Assembly: GCA_030035585.1 (NCBI GenBank)
Contig: CM057469.1
Span: 17,106,501-17,170,500 of the forward strand
Direction: 5' to 3'
Length of the DNA: 64,000 bases
Source of the DNA: Dugong dugon
Taxonomy: Eukaryota; Chordata; Mammalia; Sirenia; Dugongidae
Under the pieces are notes generated by a model. The model did not search any database, was not told where the DNA came from, and saw nothing but the letters and a program-made list of their open reading frames with translations. Both the position numbers and the translations under genes were made by a program. Positions 13,701 to 28,700 of this stretch are shown one piece after another. The stretch's first letter is position 1. Each line of letters starts with the position of its first letter.

Positions 13701-16700
13701 AAAAGGCACAATCAGGCAACTTGGCCTCACAGACATATATAGAACACTACCGCCAACAGCTGCAAAGTACACATTCTTTTCCAATGCACATGGAACATTC
13801 TCCAGAATAGACCACATCTTAGGCCACGGAGCAATCCTCAACAAGATCCAAAATGCTGAGATAATTCAATGTATCTTCTCTGACCACAATGCCATCAAGG
13901 TAGAAATTAACACTAGAAAGAGCAAGAAAAAAAAATCAACTACATGGAAACTGAATAATACCCTGCTTACACATCACTGGGTAATAGGAGAAATCAGAGA
14001 TGGAATTAAAAAATTGCTAGAATCAAATGAGAATGAAAACACATCATACCAAAACCTTTGGGACACAGCAAAGGCAGTCCTCAGAGGACAATTTATAGCA
14101 ATAGATGCACATATCAAAAAAGAAGAAAGGAACAAAATCAAAACATTAACTACAGAACTCAAACAAATAGAAAGAGAACAGCAAAAGAAGCCCACAGCCA
14201 CCAGAAGAAAGGAAATAGTGAAGGTCAGAGCAGAAATAAATGAAATAGAGAACAGAAAAACAATAGAAAGAATCAACAAAACCAAAAGTTGGTTCTTTGA
14301 AAGAAACAACAAACTCAACAAACCACTGGCCAGACTGATGAAAGAAAAACACAAGAGGACACAAATAACCCAAACAAGAAATGAAATGGGGGACATTACA
14401 ACTGACCCAACTGAAATAAAAAGGATTATAACAGAATATTATGAAAAACCATACTCCAACAAATTTGAAAACCTAGAGGAAATGGATAAATTTCTAGAAA
14501 CACACGGCCTACCCAAACTACAACAAAGTGATGTTGAAAATCTGAACAGACCCATAACAAGAGAAGAGATTGAAAAGGTAATCAAAAAACTCCCAACCAA
14601 AAAAAGCCCTGGCCCAGATGGCTTCACTGGAGAATTCTACAAAACATTTACAGAAGAGCTTGTTCCAGTACTACTCAAGCTATTTCAGAGCACAGAAGAG
14701 GAAGCAACACTTCCAAATTCATTCTATGAAGCCAGCATAACGCTGATACCAAAACCAGGAAAAGACGTCACAGAAAAAGAAAATTACACACCAATATCTC
14801 TCATGAATATAGATGCAAAAATTCTGAACAAAATTCTAGCCAATAGAATTCAGTATCATATCAAAAAAATAATACACCATGACCAAGTAGGATTCATACC
14901 AGGTATGCAAGGATGGTTCAACATTAGAAAATCAATCAACGTAATCCACCACATAAATAAAAGAATCACATGATCATCTCAATTGACACAGAAAAGGCAT
15001 TTGACAAAGTCCAACACCCATTCCTGATAAAAACTCTCAATAAAATAGGTACAGAAGGGACATTTCTCAACATAATAAAGGGCAACTATGCAAAACCAAC
15101 AGCCAACATCATTCTTAATGGAGAGAGGCTGAAAACATTCCCCTTGAAAACAGGAACAAGACAAGGATGCCCTTTATCACCACTCCTATTTAACACTGTG
15201 CTGGAAGTTCTAGCTAGAGCAATAAGGCAAGAGAAAGAAATAAAGGGCATCCAAATTGGTAATGAAGAAGTGAAACTGTCCCTGTTTGCAGATGATATGA
15301 TACTATACATAGAAAACCCTAAAGACTCCACGAGATATCTACTGGAACTAATAGAAAGCTTCAGCAGAGTAGCAGGATATAAGATAAACATTCAAAAATC
15401 AGTTGGATTCCTATACACCAGTAAGGAGAACAATGAAAAGGAAAACAATACCATTTTCAATAGCCCCTAAAAAGATAAAATACTTAGGAATAAATCTGAC
15501 CAGGGATGTAAAAGACCTATACAAAGAAAACTACAAAACACTACTGCATGAAACCCAAAGGGATCTACATAAATGGAAAAACATACCATGCTCATGGATA
15601 GGCAGACTCAACATTGTGAAAATGGCAATTCTACCTAAAGCAATTTACAAATACAACGCAATCCTGCTCCAAATACCAACAACATTCTTCAAAGAGATGG
15701 AAAAACTAATCCTTAACTTTATATGAAAAGGGAAGAAGCCCCGAATAAGTAAAGCACTACTGAAGAAGAAGAAGAAAGTTGGAGGACTCCCTCTACCTGA
15801 CTTCAGAACCTACTATACAGCTACAGTAGTCAAAACAGCCTGGTACTGGTACAATGACAGATACATTGACCAATGGAATAGAATTGAGAACCCAGATGTA
15901 AATCCATCCACCTACGGTCACCTGATCTTCGACAAGGGCCCAAAGTCCATCAAATGGGGAAAAGACAGTCTTTTTAATAAACGGCGCAGGCAAAACTGGA
16001 TATCCATCTGCAAAAAAATGAAACAGGACCCATACCTCACACTGTATACAAAAACTACTTCAAAATGGATCAAAGACCTGAATATATAGCCTAGAACTGT
16101 GAAGTTCATAGAATTAAAAATAGGACCAACACTTCAGGCCTTAATACATGGCATTAACAGGATACAAACCATAACCATCAACGCACAAAACCCAACAGAT
16201 AAGCTAGATAACTGGAATCTTCTAAAAATCAAACCCCTATGCTCTTCCAAAGACTTCACCAAAAGAGTCAAAAGAGAACCTCCAGACTGGGAAAAGTTTT
16301 TGGACAGTACAAGTCAAACAAAGGTCTAATCTCCATAATCTACAAGAAAATCCAACACCTCTACCACAAAAAGACAAATAATCCTATTAAAAAATGGGCA
16401 AAGGAAATAAACAGACACTTCACCAAAGAAGACATTCAAATGGCCAACAGACACATGAGGAAATGCCCCCGATCACTAGCAATTAGAGAAATGCAAATTA
16501 AAACCACAATGAGATACCATCTCACCCCAGCATTACTGGCACGAATCAAAAACACTGGAAATAACAAATGCTGGAGGGGCTGCGGGGAGATGGGAACTCA
16601 TGCACTGCTGGTGGGAATGCATAATGATACAACCATTTTGGAAAATGACATGGCGCTTCCTCAGAAAGCTAGAAATAGACATTCCATTCGATCCAGCAAT

Positions 16701-19700
16701 CCCACTCCTAGGAATATATCCAAGAGAAATAAGAGTTGTCACTCGAATAGACATATGCACACCTATGTTCATGCCAGCATTGTTCACAATAGCAAAACGA
16801 TGAAAACAACCTAGATGCCCATCAACAGTTGAATGGATAAACAAACTATGGTACATACACACAATGGAGTACTATGCAACGATAAGAACAATGAATCTGT
16901 GAAGCATCTCATAACATGGATGAAACTGGAGGACATTATGCTGAGTGAAATAAGTCAATCACAAAAGGACAAATATTGTATGAGACCTCTATTGTAAAAA
17001 CCCATGAAAAAGTTCACACAAAAAAATGTAACAATCTTTGTTGGTTACCAGGGATGGGAGGGGTGGTGGGGAAATACTAAATAGGCAATAGGTAAGTGGT
17101 ATCTTGGGTGAAGGGTGAGACAGTATACACAACACAGGGGAAACTAGCACAACCTGTACAAGAAAAGTTCATGGAAGCCCCACAGACACATCCAAACTCC
17201 CTGAGGGACTGAATTGCTGGGAGGAGGGCTGTGGGGACCATGGTCTTGGGGAACATCTAGCTCAATTGGCATGACACAGCTTACAAAGACAGTGCTCTAC
17301 ATTCTACCTTGGTGAGTAGTGTCTGGGGTCTTAAAAGCCTGTGAGCGGCCATCTAAGATACTCCACTGGTCTCATCCCTTCGGGAGCAAGGGAGAATGAA
17401 GAGAAAAGGATACAAGGAAAAGATTAGTCCAAAGGACTAATTGTCCACAGCTACCAAGACCTCCACCAGACTGAGTCCAGTACAGCTAGATGGTGCCCGG
17501 CTACCACCACTGACTGCTCTGACCAGGATCACAACAGAGGGTTCTAGACAGAGCTGGAGAAGGATGTAGACCATAATTCTAACTCACAAAAAAAAAAGAC
17601 CAGATTTACTGGCCTAAAGGAGACTGGAGAAACCTCGAGGGTATGGCCCCCAGACACCCTCTTAGCTCAGTTGTGAAGTTACCTCCGAGGTTCACTGTTC
17701 AGCCTGGGAGTGGACAGCCCCGTAAAACCAAATGAGATTAATGAGGTACAGGAGTCCAGTGACAAGGGCCAGAAGGCAGAATGGGACAAGGAAGCTGGTG
17801 ATAGGGAACCCAAGGTTGAGTAAGGATATTGTTGATGTGTTGTGAGATTGTTAACCATTGTTATAGGGCAACATTTGTAGTAACTGTTAAATGGGAGGCT
17901 ATTTTGTCCTGTAAGCCTTCATCTTAAGTGAGAATAACAGCACAATTGGAAGAGCATAGTCAATGTCACTGACCTGTGTATGTAGAAATTTTTGAAATGG
18001 TGTATCTTTGGCTATGTGTATTTTCACCAAAAAAAAAAAGGCTGAGAAGTTAGAGGGTTGATATGTTGTGGGGTTGTTAACCAATGTCATAAAACAACAT
18101 GTGTACTACTGTTTCAGGAGAAACTATTTGTTCCGTAAGCCTTCACCTGAAGTACAATTAAAAAAAAAAGAAAAAAAAATCACATGATCATCTCAACAGA
18201 TGCAGAAAAAAAGCATCTGAGAAAATATAACAGCCCTTCATATTAAAAACACTCATCAAACTAAGAATAGCAGGGAAATTCCTCAATCTGATAAAGGGCA
18301 TCTACCAAAAACTCACAGCTAACATCATCCTTAATAGTTAAATGCTGAAAGCTCTCCCCCTCAGATCAGGAACAAGACCAGGATGTCTCATCTCACCACT
18401 TCTGTTCATTGTACTGGAGGTTCTAACCAGGGCAATTAAGCAAGAAAAACAATTTTCCCAGCAATTTATAAAATTCTTTTATTAATTCTAATAATATTAC
18501 TTATGGATTCTCTTGAATTTTCTACATTCACAATCGTGTCATCTGTAGAAAAGAAGTTTTATTTCTTCCTTTATAATCTGTCTACATTTTATTTCTTTTT
18601 TCTTGCCTTGCTACTCTGGCTAAAAAACAAACAAACCCGTTGCCGTTGAATCGAATGCAACTCACAGTGACCCTATAAGACAGAATAGAACTGCCGCACA
18701 GGGTTTCCAAGGAGCGCCTGGTGGATTCGAACTGCAGACCTTTTGGTTAGCAGTCATAGCTCTTAACCACTAAACCACCAGGGTTTCCACTCTAGCTAGG
18801 ATCTGGCTAAAAATGAGAGTGGACATCTGTATCTTTTTCCTAATCTCAAAACAAACATTTTCAATGTTTAAACACTGAGTATCATATTTGTTACAGCTTT
18901 TCAAAAAATCTTCCCTTCTATTCCTAGTTTTGTATAGTTTTTTTTTTTTTATCTTGGATGGATACTACACTTTAATCAAATGCTTTTTCTCCATCTACTG
19001 AAATGATCATATGATTTTCCTTCTTTAACCTGTTAATGAGATCAATAAATTACAGTGATTATGTAATGTTAAACTAATCTTGCATTTCTGCTGTAAGACC
19101 ATCTTGATCATAATATATTCTTTTTATATATTACTGCTTTTAATTTGCTAATAGGATTTTCACATCTATGTTCCTATGAGATTGACTGTACTTTTCCTTC
19201 CTGGAACTGTTTCTGCAGGGTTTTGGAATCAAGGGTATCAAGCCCTGTCCATTCAATTCATTCAACAAACACTTACTGAGCTGGTACTATGTGACCATCA
19301 CTGTTCTAGGTGCTTGCAGTTAATCAGTGAATGAAAGAGAAAGATCTCTCTTTTGTGGTGTTCACATTCTAGAGAGAGTGATATAGGTCAATAAAAAATA
19401 TAAATCATACATACAGTTTAGACGGTGATAAATGTTATAGGAAAAAGGACAGTAGATAAGAAGAATTGGGAGTGCCAAGCAAGGGGGTTATTTGCAATTT
19501 TAAATAGGGTGGTCAGTGTAGGCTTCATTAGGAAGTGTTATTTGAGAAAAGACTTGAAGGAGGTGAGGGAGTTAGTCATGCAGACATCTTGGAGACCTGC
19601 TTCCTCAAAACTTGGAGAACAAATCAAAAGCCCTAAGGCAGAAGTACGGTGATGTGTTCAAAGAACAACAAAGAGGTCAGTGTAACTGGAGTGGAATGAA

Positions 19701-22700
19701 TAAGCAGTAAAGTGTAGGAGAGGAGGCTGTGAGATTAATTGGAGTCAGATTATTTATTACCTTGCAAGCTACTGGAAGGATTTTGGTTTTCACTCTGGAT
19801 GCAAAAGGGAGCCACTGAAGAATTTTGAGCTGAGGAGTGAAATAATCTGAGTTATGTATGATAAGGATCACCCTGGTTTTTGTGTTGAAAATAAGATTAT
19901 AGGGGAGTAAGGTAGATGAAAGAAGACATGACACAAGGCTATTTCAGTTATCCAAGTGAGACATGAAAGTGACTCAGAATACAGTGGTAGCAAGGGGTAG
20001 AATCAACAGGATTTCCTGAAAGACTGACATGAGTTGTTGGAGAGGAGTCAGGGATAGCCTTGTCATTTGGCTTGAACAACTGGAAGGACAAGGTCCACTA
20101 TCAACTGAAGTTGATAAATGGCACAATGGTTAAGTGCTCAACTGCTAACCAAAAGGTGAGCGGTTCAAACCTACCTGCTACTCCGGGGGGAGAAAAGACC
20201 TGGCAATCTGTTCCCAGAAAGATTACAGTAAGGAAACCCTATGGGGCAGTTCTACTCCATCACACAGGGTTGCTATGAGTCAGAATTGACGCAAAGGCAC
20301 ACAGCAATTTGAGTACACTTGGAAAGAAAAGCAGAAGTTCAATTATGAACATATTGATTTTGAAATGTCTATGAAATGTTCAAGTGGAGACAACAATTAG
20401 GCAACTGGATATTACAAGTCTAGAGTTCAGGAAGGAGCGCTGGTGGCACAGTGGTTAAGTACTTGTTCTACCTGGTCTTTCCAATTACAATTCCTGCTGC
20501 TCTTTCAAAGGAGACCTCTTTTCTACCTCTACCAATTTTCTCGCTGTCTCCCAGTAGTGGACATCTGTTTTTTGTCAGTCCTGCACTCCCTGCAGCCCCT
20601 ACCCCATCTGCTGTTTATCTCTTTCCTATTTGGAACCTATTCCATGTTTTTCAGATGGGGTTAACCCTAAGATTGCCCGTTTAGAGGCCCATGACCCAGG
20701 TCTGGGCAATCAGATTACTCCATTACCCTAGGTCACAATGACTGGCTCAAGAAGGGCCAAATGATTCAATATTAAACTAATCTTCCCTATCATTTGATGT
20801 ATAAACTCTAGCAGCTCTTCGTCAGGAAATGATCAACCTAAAGGACAATGTATACCTGGGGCTGCCAGCACCTGCCATACTGACATCCTACAAAGAGGAA
20901 AGCAGAAGAAATGAGAGACAGAAAGAGAGAAAAGTGGTGAGCTCTGACAATATCATTTGAACATCTGGATCCAGCCATACTATTTACTTGCAGACACTGG
21001 ATATATAAATCAACAAATGCCTTTTTGTTTTGTTTGTTTAGGCCAGGTGAATTGGGTTTCTAATACATGCTACCCAGAGTTCCAAGCATGTCTTTCTCAT
21101 TCTTGTTTCTGAACCTTTGTTCAGGCTGCTTCCTCTGACCTTCAAAATGCTATTCACTTTTCAAGGCTAAAGTCAGTAAGGCCTCTTTGAGGTATTCCCA
21201 AATTACTCAGACCCACTATCATTTTACTTTATTCTGATACTCTACAGTGGATATTCTCTGTAACCATAAACTTTAGCATGTCTTTAGCTTTTTGTGTTAA
21301 TCTGAACGCACAATTCAAACAAACAGAGATATTACTCTTACTTAAACTTGCTCCAAACCATCCCACTTTGTGCCTTTGCTTACACAACTTCCTTTCTCTT
21401 CTCCACATCTCCACAGCACTAGTCCTAACCAGCCTGAGAAATTCACTCCACATCCCCCAAAATTCCTGATCTCCAGCCTCCATGTACTCTCCCTTCTCAG
21501 AATCCTACAGTATGTCATCTGATCTATTTAATGATAACAGGTAACTTCCTATCTCTTGTCCAAATAAGTTGCTAGCTCTTGGAGGGCAGAGTTCATAACT
21601 TACTTATGTGTCACATTATCTTGAACTACTACATACACTTATACTAATACAAAATATTTGTTGAATGAACAGATTTTAAAGAAAGTAGATATTTATGAAG
21701 CCCAAGTACAGATTCAGAACTGTGTTAGGCTCTACTGGCAATAAAAGTACTATCATAAAACATAGCCTTTTCCCATAAATGCAACTGTCTTTATGTTCCC
21801 AAAAAGACCTTCCCTCCAGATAGAGAAGTAAATTCCATAAGACTAGATTTACAGTATACACGTCTTCATGTCTTTTATGGCCACAACGTACCTAACTCCA
21901 AGTTAGGCACATAATAAAAAGGCAGTGATTTGCACTAACATGACAATTTTCTTGGCCGACAACATTTACTGCCCAACAATGATAGACTTCTAGTGTTAAG
22001 ATCATATCAACTCATTCTAATATATAATGAATTGTGCAATTGTTTTAAAATAAATTATATCTTAAGTCAAAATAGTTCTTGGTAATCTAGTATCTTTTCT
22101 TTTTTTAAGTATACGTAGTGACTTTCATACACTAAAAATTATAAATATATAAAATTTAATTAATTAAAAATTTTTAAGAGGTATGTCTCATTTCCAAAAT
22201 GTTTTTAATTTTAATTTTAGAAAACACTTGAAAAATACAAAAACTAACCTCAGATCCTGAATGTATAGTCAGGTAACTTTCCACAGTAGTCAAAATGCCT
22301 GTAAGAGTAGGAGAATGGTAAAAGTAAAATCAAATAAAATCTATTTACCCAGGACAAGTAATAATAAACTACCCTGACTCATTTAGGGGTTAGTTTTACT
22401 AAGCCTACAAGTGAGATAATCAGAGAATCTATACTGATAACAGTTTTACTGCATTATCATAAATAGGCTTAAGCAGCAGCTAAAGTCAAGTAAACAGTTA
22501 GAAAGAGTGGTTTAGCATGAACTCTAACCGCTAGTAATGACAAATCTTTTCTAGTACACCCATTCCTCACTTATCAACAAGGTTAGGTTCCAAAGACCAG
22601 GTCATTACATGAAAATCAGCATTATGCGAAAACGGAGGATAACCACATCAGATCACAAAATGGAGGATGACTACATTATTATACAACTGCCAAATTATAT

Positions 22701-25700
22701 CATTACATAACTGCCAAACCACTGAGAATCATCTGACACATAACCTTAACCATCATAACCAGTATTACTCTTGCCTGGCACCTTGGTGTTCATTACTGCC
22801 AGATGTACGTCATTAATGTGCGAAACAACTGAAGAGTAGATTTTTCACTATTGTCGTAAATGTGAAACATCAGATAACAAGATAGTGAGAAGTAGGTGTA
22901 TTTAAACTGACAACACCAAAAATCTCCCCCAATAAAGCAAGAATTTCAGCTCACTCATTCTAGAAGGCCCACTGGGATACAGTGTTCTCAAAATAAGATC
23001 TACAAGAATTCTTCTAAGGTTCTATATTATTTTTCAACATGACACCTTTCAAGAAGGCATATTAATAGTGACTTACAATGAATGAAAATGCTATCAAGAT
23101 GGCCTTTGTGATGGCTTCAAAATACTTACAACAAGGTTATTAAAATGAAATAAAAATATAAGTAGTATAGGATAAAAACAGAAAATGAAAGCCAGAAAAA
23201 AGGGAAGAAATTAATACATTAACCACGAGGGCTAACATATAGGTATAATGGTTAAGTATTAAATTAATCTTTAAATTTCTCGAGACAAGAAAAGGGAAAC
23301 ATAATGGGGTTGGTAAATTCCTAAAATCTGACAAAATGAAATCTATCAATTCCTTAAGAGAGGCTGTTCCTGGTTTTAATTTTAAAGGAAAATTAAAACA
23401 CGGGGCTCTACAAAGTTAACACTGAGCAAAACAACAAATGACCACATTATCAACAATGATGTACAGCGGAAGAGAACTATAGCCACATAAATGTCACTAG
23501 TCTGACCACTGACAAAAACCAAGAACAGATCATTAAAGCATAAATCACCGAAAATGACTCTGAGGGCTGCTGAGAGAATGTGGCCTAGATACATGGCTCT
23601 GTGAACTAACCCTACTCATGGAAAGAACACAGACCACCTAAAGAAGTATGTAATAACATGTGGACCATCTGCATCCAAAATCACCAGGGGTACTTGTTAC
23701 AAGACTGATTCCTGGGTTTCAGTATCTGAAAAAAAATGTTTTAAGCAAATCTTAAAGTAATATTTCTCCCTTAAGAAAAGGGCTTATTCAAAGTAACAAT
23801 AGAGGGATAACCTCAATAAGAAATATGTGGGACTATTACGAAGAAAACATCCGAACTTTACAGACAAACAATTTTTAATAAACGGAAAGACATAGCAAGT
23901 ACAAGAATTAGAAGACTAAATATTTTAAAAGATGTTCAAGTCACATCTTTTTATCGGGAATTGCTCTAGTGTTTCATTATTAAGTATCATGTTGGTTATT
24001 GCTTTCTGACATTAAGAAACATTCTGTCCCTAAATTCCTAAGAATTTTAAATCAGTATATGACATGAATTTTCATATCATCTGAGATAGGCATATAGTGT
24101 TTTACCTTTGATCTGCTGATGTGATGATTATGTAACTTCTTAATATTAAAGATTGGCCTTGATACATGATTTTTTTTTAAAATGCCTTTGGATATTTATT
24201 AAGATTTTATTTAGCTTTTGTTTTACTTCTAATTTTGTAAAAAAGAATGCTTTCTTTTTTTGTGTTATCTTTGCTGGGCTTTGGTTTCAGAATTATGTTG
24301 ATTTTTTAATATAAACTGGAACACTTTCCATCTTTTTAAATTAAGTTTTAGAACAGTTTATGCAGCATTGGAGTTAACTATTTCAGGCCATTTTCTAAGG
24401 TCATCTCTCATAAAATGATACTTTTTAAATATGCACATTAGTAACTTGCGATGTTTTACCATAATAATGTTTTACTATAACACTGATGATTTCTTCCATT
24501 CTTAAATTACTGTCTGCATTTTATAAATGAGGTAAAAAAGATGACAAATTCTTTGTTCAGTACTTTCTAGCTTTGTTAAAAAATTTCAAACCTTTTAACT
24601 AAAATATTTGTATAAATTATACTTTTAAAAGTGCTAATTCCTAAACAAAGCCAAGTTTGAATTTAAATGGCTGTCAAAATTTTTTTTCCAGAAATTTTAC
24701 ACCTCTAATCATAAGTAAAAGAGCCCTGGTAGCACAGCAGTTAAGCACTCAGCTGCTATTCAAAAGGCTGGCAGTTCAAACCCACTAGCCACTCCGTGGG
24801 AGAAAGATGTGGCAGTCTGCTCCCGTAAAGATTACAGCCTTGGAAACCCTATGGGGCAGTTCTACTCTGTCCTATAGGGTCACTATGAGTTGGAATCAAC
24901 TCAACAGCAATGGGTTTCAATCATAACTAAATTGAGACAATGGATAATTTCTCATTTTAGAACACTTATGATACCTTCCCTGTCTTGAAAAACAATAGCG
25001 TGAAGAACATTTTATTACAAATATGGCTATATTAAAAACAAAGCATGTGTTTTAACATTACCCAGTTATAACTATGTTTTTTTCCTAACTAGATTTTAGT
25101 TAATCACAATTACAAACATGAAGCCTTTCTATTACTACACTCATTTATTGCTTACTAATCAATAATTACCGTTCATTTTATTTCGGGTATACAGTACTCC
25201 CAGATCTGCTGGAATGGAGTCAAAGCCACTGCTTCCAATGATATAGACCCCTTTTTCTGCAGCTTTCTCATGATACTTCCAATACATTAGTTCCAGAAAC
25301 TAAAAAGTCCAGGACAAAAATCTCAATCAGGACTATATAGAAACACCCATACCAATAGTAAATGATTTACCTTTTTTTTTTTTTAATTGTACTTCAGGTG
25401 AAGGTTTACAGAACAAATAGCTTCTCATGAAACAGTAGTACACATATTGTTCTATGACATTGGTTAACAACCCCACAACATGTCAACCCTCTCCCTTCTC
25501 GACCTTTTTTAATGATTTACCTTTAAAGAATTAAACTTTGAAAATGCTCACTAATATGGCTTTGCAGTGAAATAGTAACTATTAGAACTTTTTTTTTACT
25601 TATTCAGCAAATATTTACTGTATGCCTACCATATGCCAGGTAACAGGGAAGATATACTAATCTTAATAACACTATTAATTTAATGACACTTCATTCTTTA

Positions 25701-28700
25701 GAATGGCTTTTAAAAGTAAAAATAATACTTACTGTAAAAAATCTAGTAAAGTACAAAAAAAGCAAAAAAAAAAATTACCCCAAATTACATTACCCAGATG
25801 AACATCATTACAGATACACATCTATGCATATATAGAGATAAAAAGGTAGATGGATAGAGTGGTAGGAAAGAGTTATGCTCCCCTCCTTTAAGGTAGAGTA
25901 GCTACATAAACCATCTGGAATTCTGCACAAGAGATTTGTCTCTTCTCCTCCCTTTGCCCGTTTTTTTAATGGGTTATCTGTCTTTCTGTTATTGAGCTGA
26001 AAGAGTTCTATATACTTTGGATCTTTATTAGGTTTTGCTATCATTTATGGTAGCTTATAAGATACGTTGGGATATTTTAAAAACATAGAAATTGGGTTTT
26101 TTTGATTCATGTTTCCTACCTCTTTTTTTGTTTCATTCATGATTTCTACACGAATCAATTCTGGTAATTTACATTTTCCCACTATTTTTTTATATTCCCA
26201 ATTGATAAACTCCATGTATTATACTGGTACACTGATAATACTCAGTAGAGGCTATAGAGACATATGACATTATAGTTTTAAAGCCAGTGTAGCTGAATGT
26301 TTATTAATACACCAATTCCTGTAGTCAGGCAAACTTCAGTATAAGTCTTAGTTCTTATACACACTAGTTGCATGACTTTGAGCAAGATACTTAACCTTGC
26401 TAAGCTTCAATTTTCTCATCTATAAAATAGGGATGAAGATACCTACTTCACAGGAATGTTAAAAAAGTTACACAGAGTGCTTAGCACAGTGTCAGGGATA
26501 TGGTAAGCATTCAATAAATGTGAACATTCAAAGTTTTTAGGCTGAGGGGATTTTAAATTTATTTTTCTATAATGTTGTAGAAACCTGATTTTAAAAAGGA
26601 AATTCCTAATGAAACAGTCACATAAGTTTGATTCTGAGACTTATAGACAATAAGTTTTAATTAGTTTAATTTGCAACATGCAGCAGCTGTAAAAATCAGC
26701 ACATCAGACTTGAAATAAATGAGGTTCTGGGGAAGACAAAAATCCAAGAAAACTGAAGATAAGTCCTCACCATGAGTGTACTCCTTCAAGCTATCAGTGC
26801 TTACTTCCATAGGAATACCATCTTTATCACACTAAAAAGAAGTCATCAACTTCTAAAATATATCTACAAAATTACACTAAATATTTTCCACTTCATTAAA
26901 TAGAAAATTATGTGTTGTTAATTCCAGCTTTTTCATTTTCTATTTTCCATACCTGAGGTTCTCCAGAGATGTCGATACAACTAGTTCCATTTTCAATACA
27001 TGCTTTTACTACAGGTTCTCCATAAAATCGATACTGGGGGACAAAGAAAGCCAACAGTTTACTCTTAGTTAACAAGTTTAAATTAATGGAATACCACTTA
27101 GTCTTTATTATTAAGAAATCAAATGTTAATAAAGTAGCCTAAAGATAAGTTGAGAAAATAACATAACCGCACTGTAACACCTCACAATGTAAATAAATAA
27201 GGCACAGTGGCATTATAGAGGAAGGTGTGCTTACCTCTAACTGACGAAGACAAGGAAAGTTTTATAGAAGAAGTGACTCATTTGAGGTGAATCCTGAAGG
27301 AAGAGTAAGGATTTGCCAGGAAAAAGAAAAATCTGGATAAAGGGAAAAGTATATATAAAGGTACAAAAAAGGCCATAGATGAAACTGTAAGCTGTTCAGG
27401 ATACTTGAAGCACAGGGTGGAGACAGAGATGGGTTTGGAAAGAAACACTAGGGCCAGATCAGGAAAGACTGTGAGTGCCATACTAACAATGCCATACTAA
27501 GAAGTTTGGACTTTATTCTTCTAGATTATTACGCTCTCCTGGAGGATTTTAAACGGATGGTAGTGTAAAATCTACAGTACAGACATATCACTCTGCTTGC
27601 AATACTGGAGAATAAAACTAGAGGCAGATAAGAAATCAAGAAAGACTAGACTAAGGAAGTGGCAGGATATACTCAGGATAAGATATACTGAAAAGGTAGA
27701 AATGATTGGACTTCTGAGTCGCTGGACATGGGGCCAAAAGTCAGTGGTACTATTTGCAAAAATAAAGAAAAACAGGAAGAGGAGGAGGTCTGGGGAGGAT
27801 AAGTTTAATATTGGACAGAGTAGATATTCTGAGTCTTCTGATATTGAATCTCCCAACTTATTTGTTGCACAAACTCCAGGAATTAAAATAAAAATTTAAA
27901 TGTATAATAGTTACTTAGGCCAAGATTCAGTCCCCTCAATACTTCAAAGGGAAGTATAACAAATATTTTTCTTTGTAAATGTAGGGTAAGGAGGAGAACA
28001 AACTCTTGATTTTCTCATTCCTGGCAGCAAAAGATGGAAGAGATCATTTTATTCTTCTAGCCTTCAAGAAACAGGGTAAACGGACACTTAAGAGAAAAGG
28101 CAGGCCAATGCAAGGATTGACTTTTCAAGTAGGTCACATGGGCTGTCCTGTTTACCTAAACATCAACTCTATGGCCTCACTTCTAGATTCTCACCATCCT
28201 TCTTAAAAATGGCAGACAGCATTGGATACTGGACTGGCAGAAGTGTATTCTATTCCAGTCCCTCCTTTGCCATTAACCAACCACATAAAATTATTGAAGC
28301 AGTGTGGCACAACACATGGGCTTTCAAGGCAGCGAGATCCAAGTTCAGAACCTGAATCTACCATCTGTTAGCTATATGACTCTATCTACAAATCACTTAC
28401 ATATCTACAGAACTACACTAATATGCATTTTAAGCATACATAAAGTTGAAATTAAACAGAAGTTGAAGCTCTGTTTTCCTTCTGAGTCCAATGGATCATC
28501 CTTGGAGTGTGCAAGCACCCCACCATGAAACTCACTTAAGTCTTTCTTTGGCCCTTTTCTTGGTTATCTTACCCTAAAGTTTCTCAACTTGATTAGAAGT
28601 CCACTCTAGAATCACCTGGATCACTTGTTGTGGATTTAATTGCATCCCAAAAATATATGTTGTAAATCCCAACCCCTATCCCTGTGGGAAGAGCTCTGGT

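Larger units (their letters stand above)
9307..18174 (+). mobile_element. Full-length L1 retrotransposon (8.9 kb) in SCCPDH intron 5
   Basis: The element has all parts in order: 5' untranslated region (9307-11791) with tandem monomers, ORF1 (11792-12779), an inter-ORF spacer, ORF2 (13203 to about 16996), a long 3' untranslated region and an A-rich tail. It is bounded by a perfect 16-bp target-site duplication. It lies antisense to SCCPDH. Both ORFs carry frameshifts, so this copy is not autonomous, but the damage is modest and the duplication is intact, indicating a fairly recent, lineage-specific insertion. At nearly 8.9 kb it is longer than a human L1 (about 6 kb), mainly because of the long untranslated regions. 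Confidence 0.93.
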
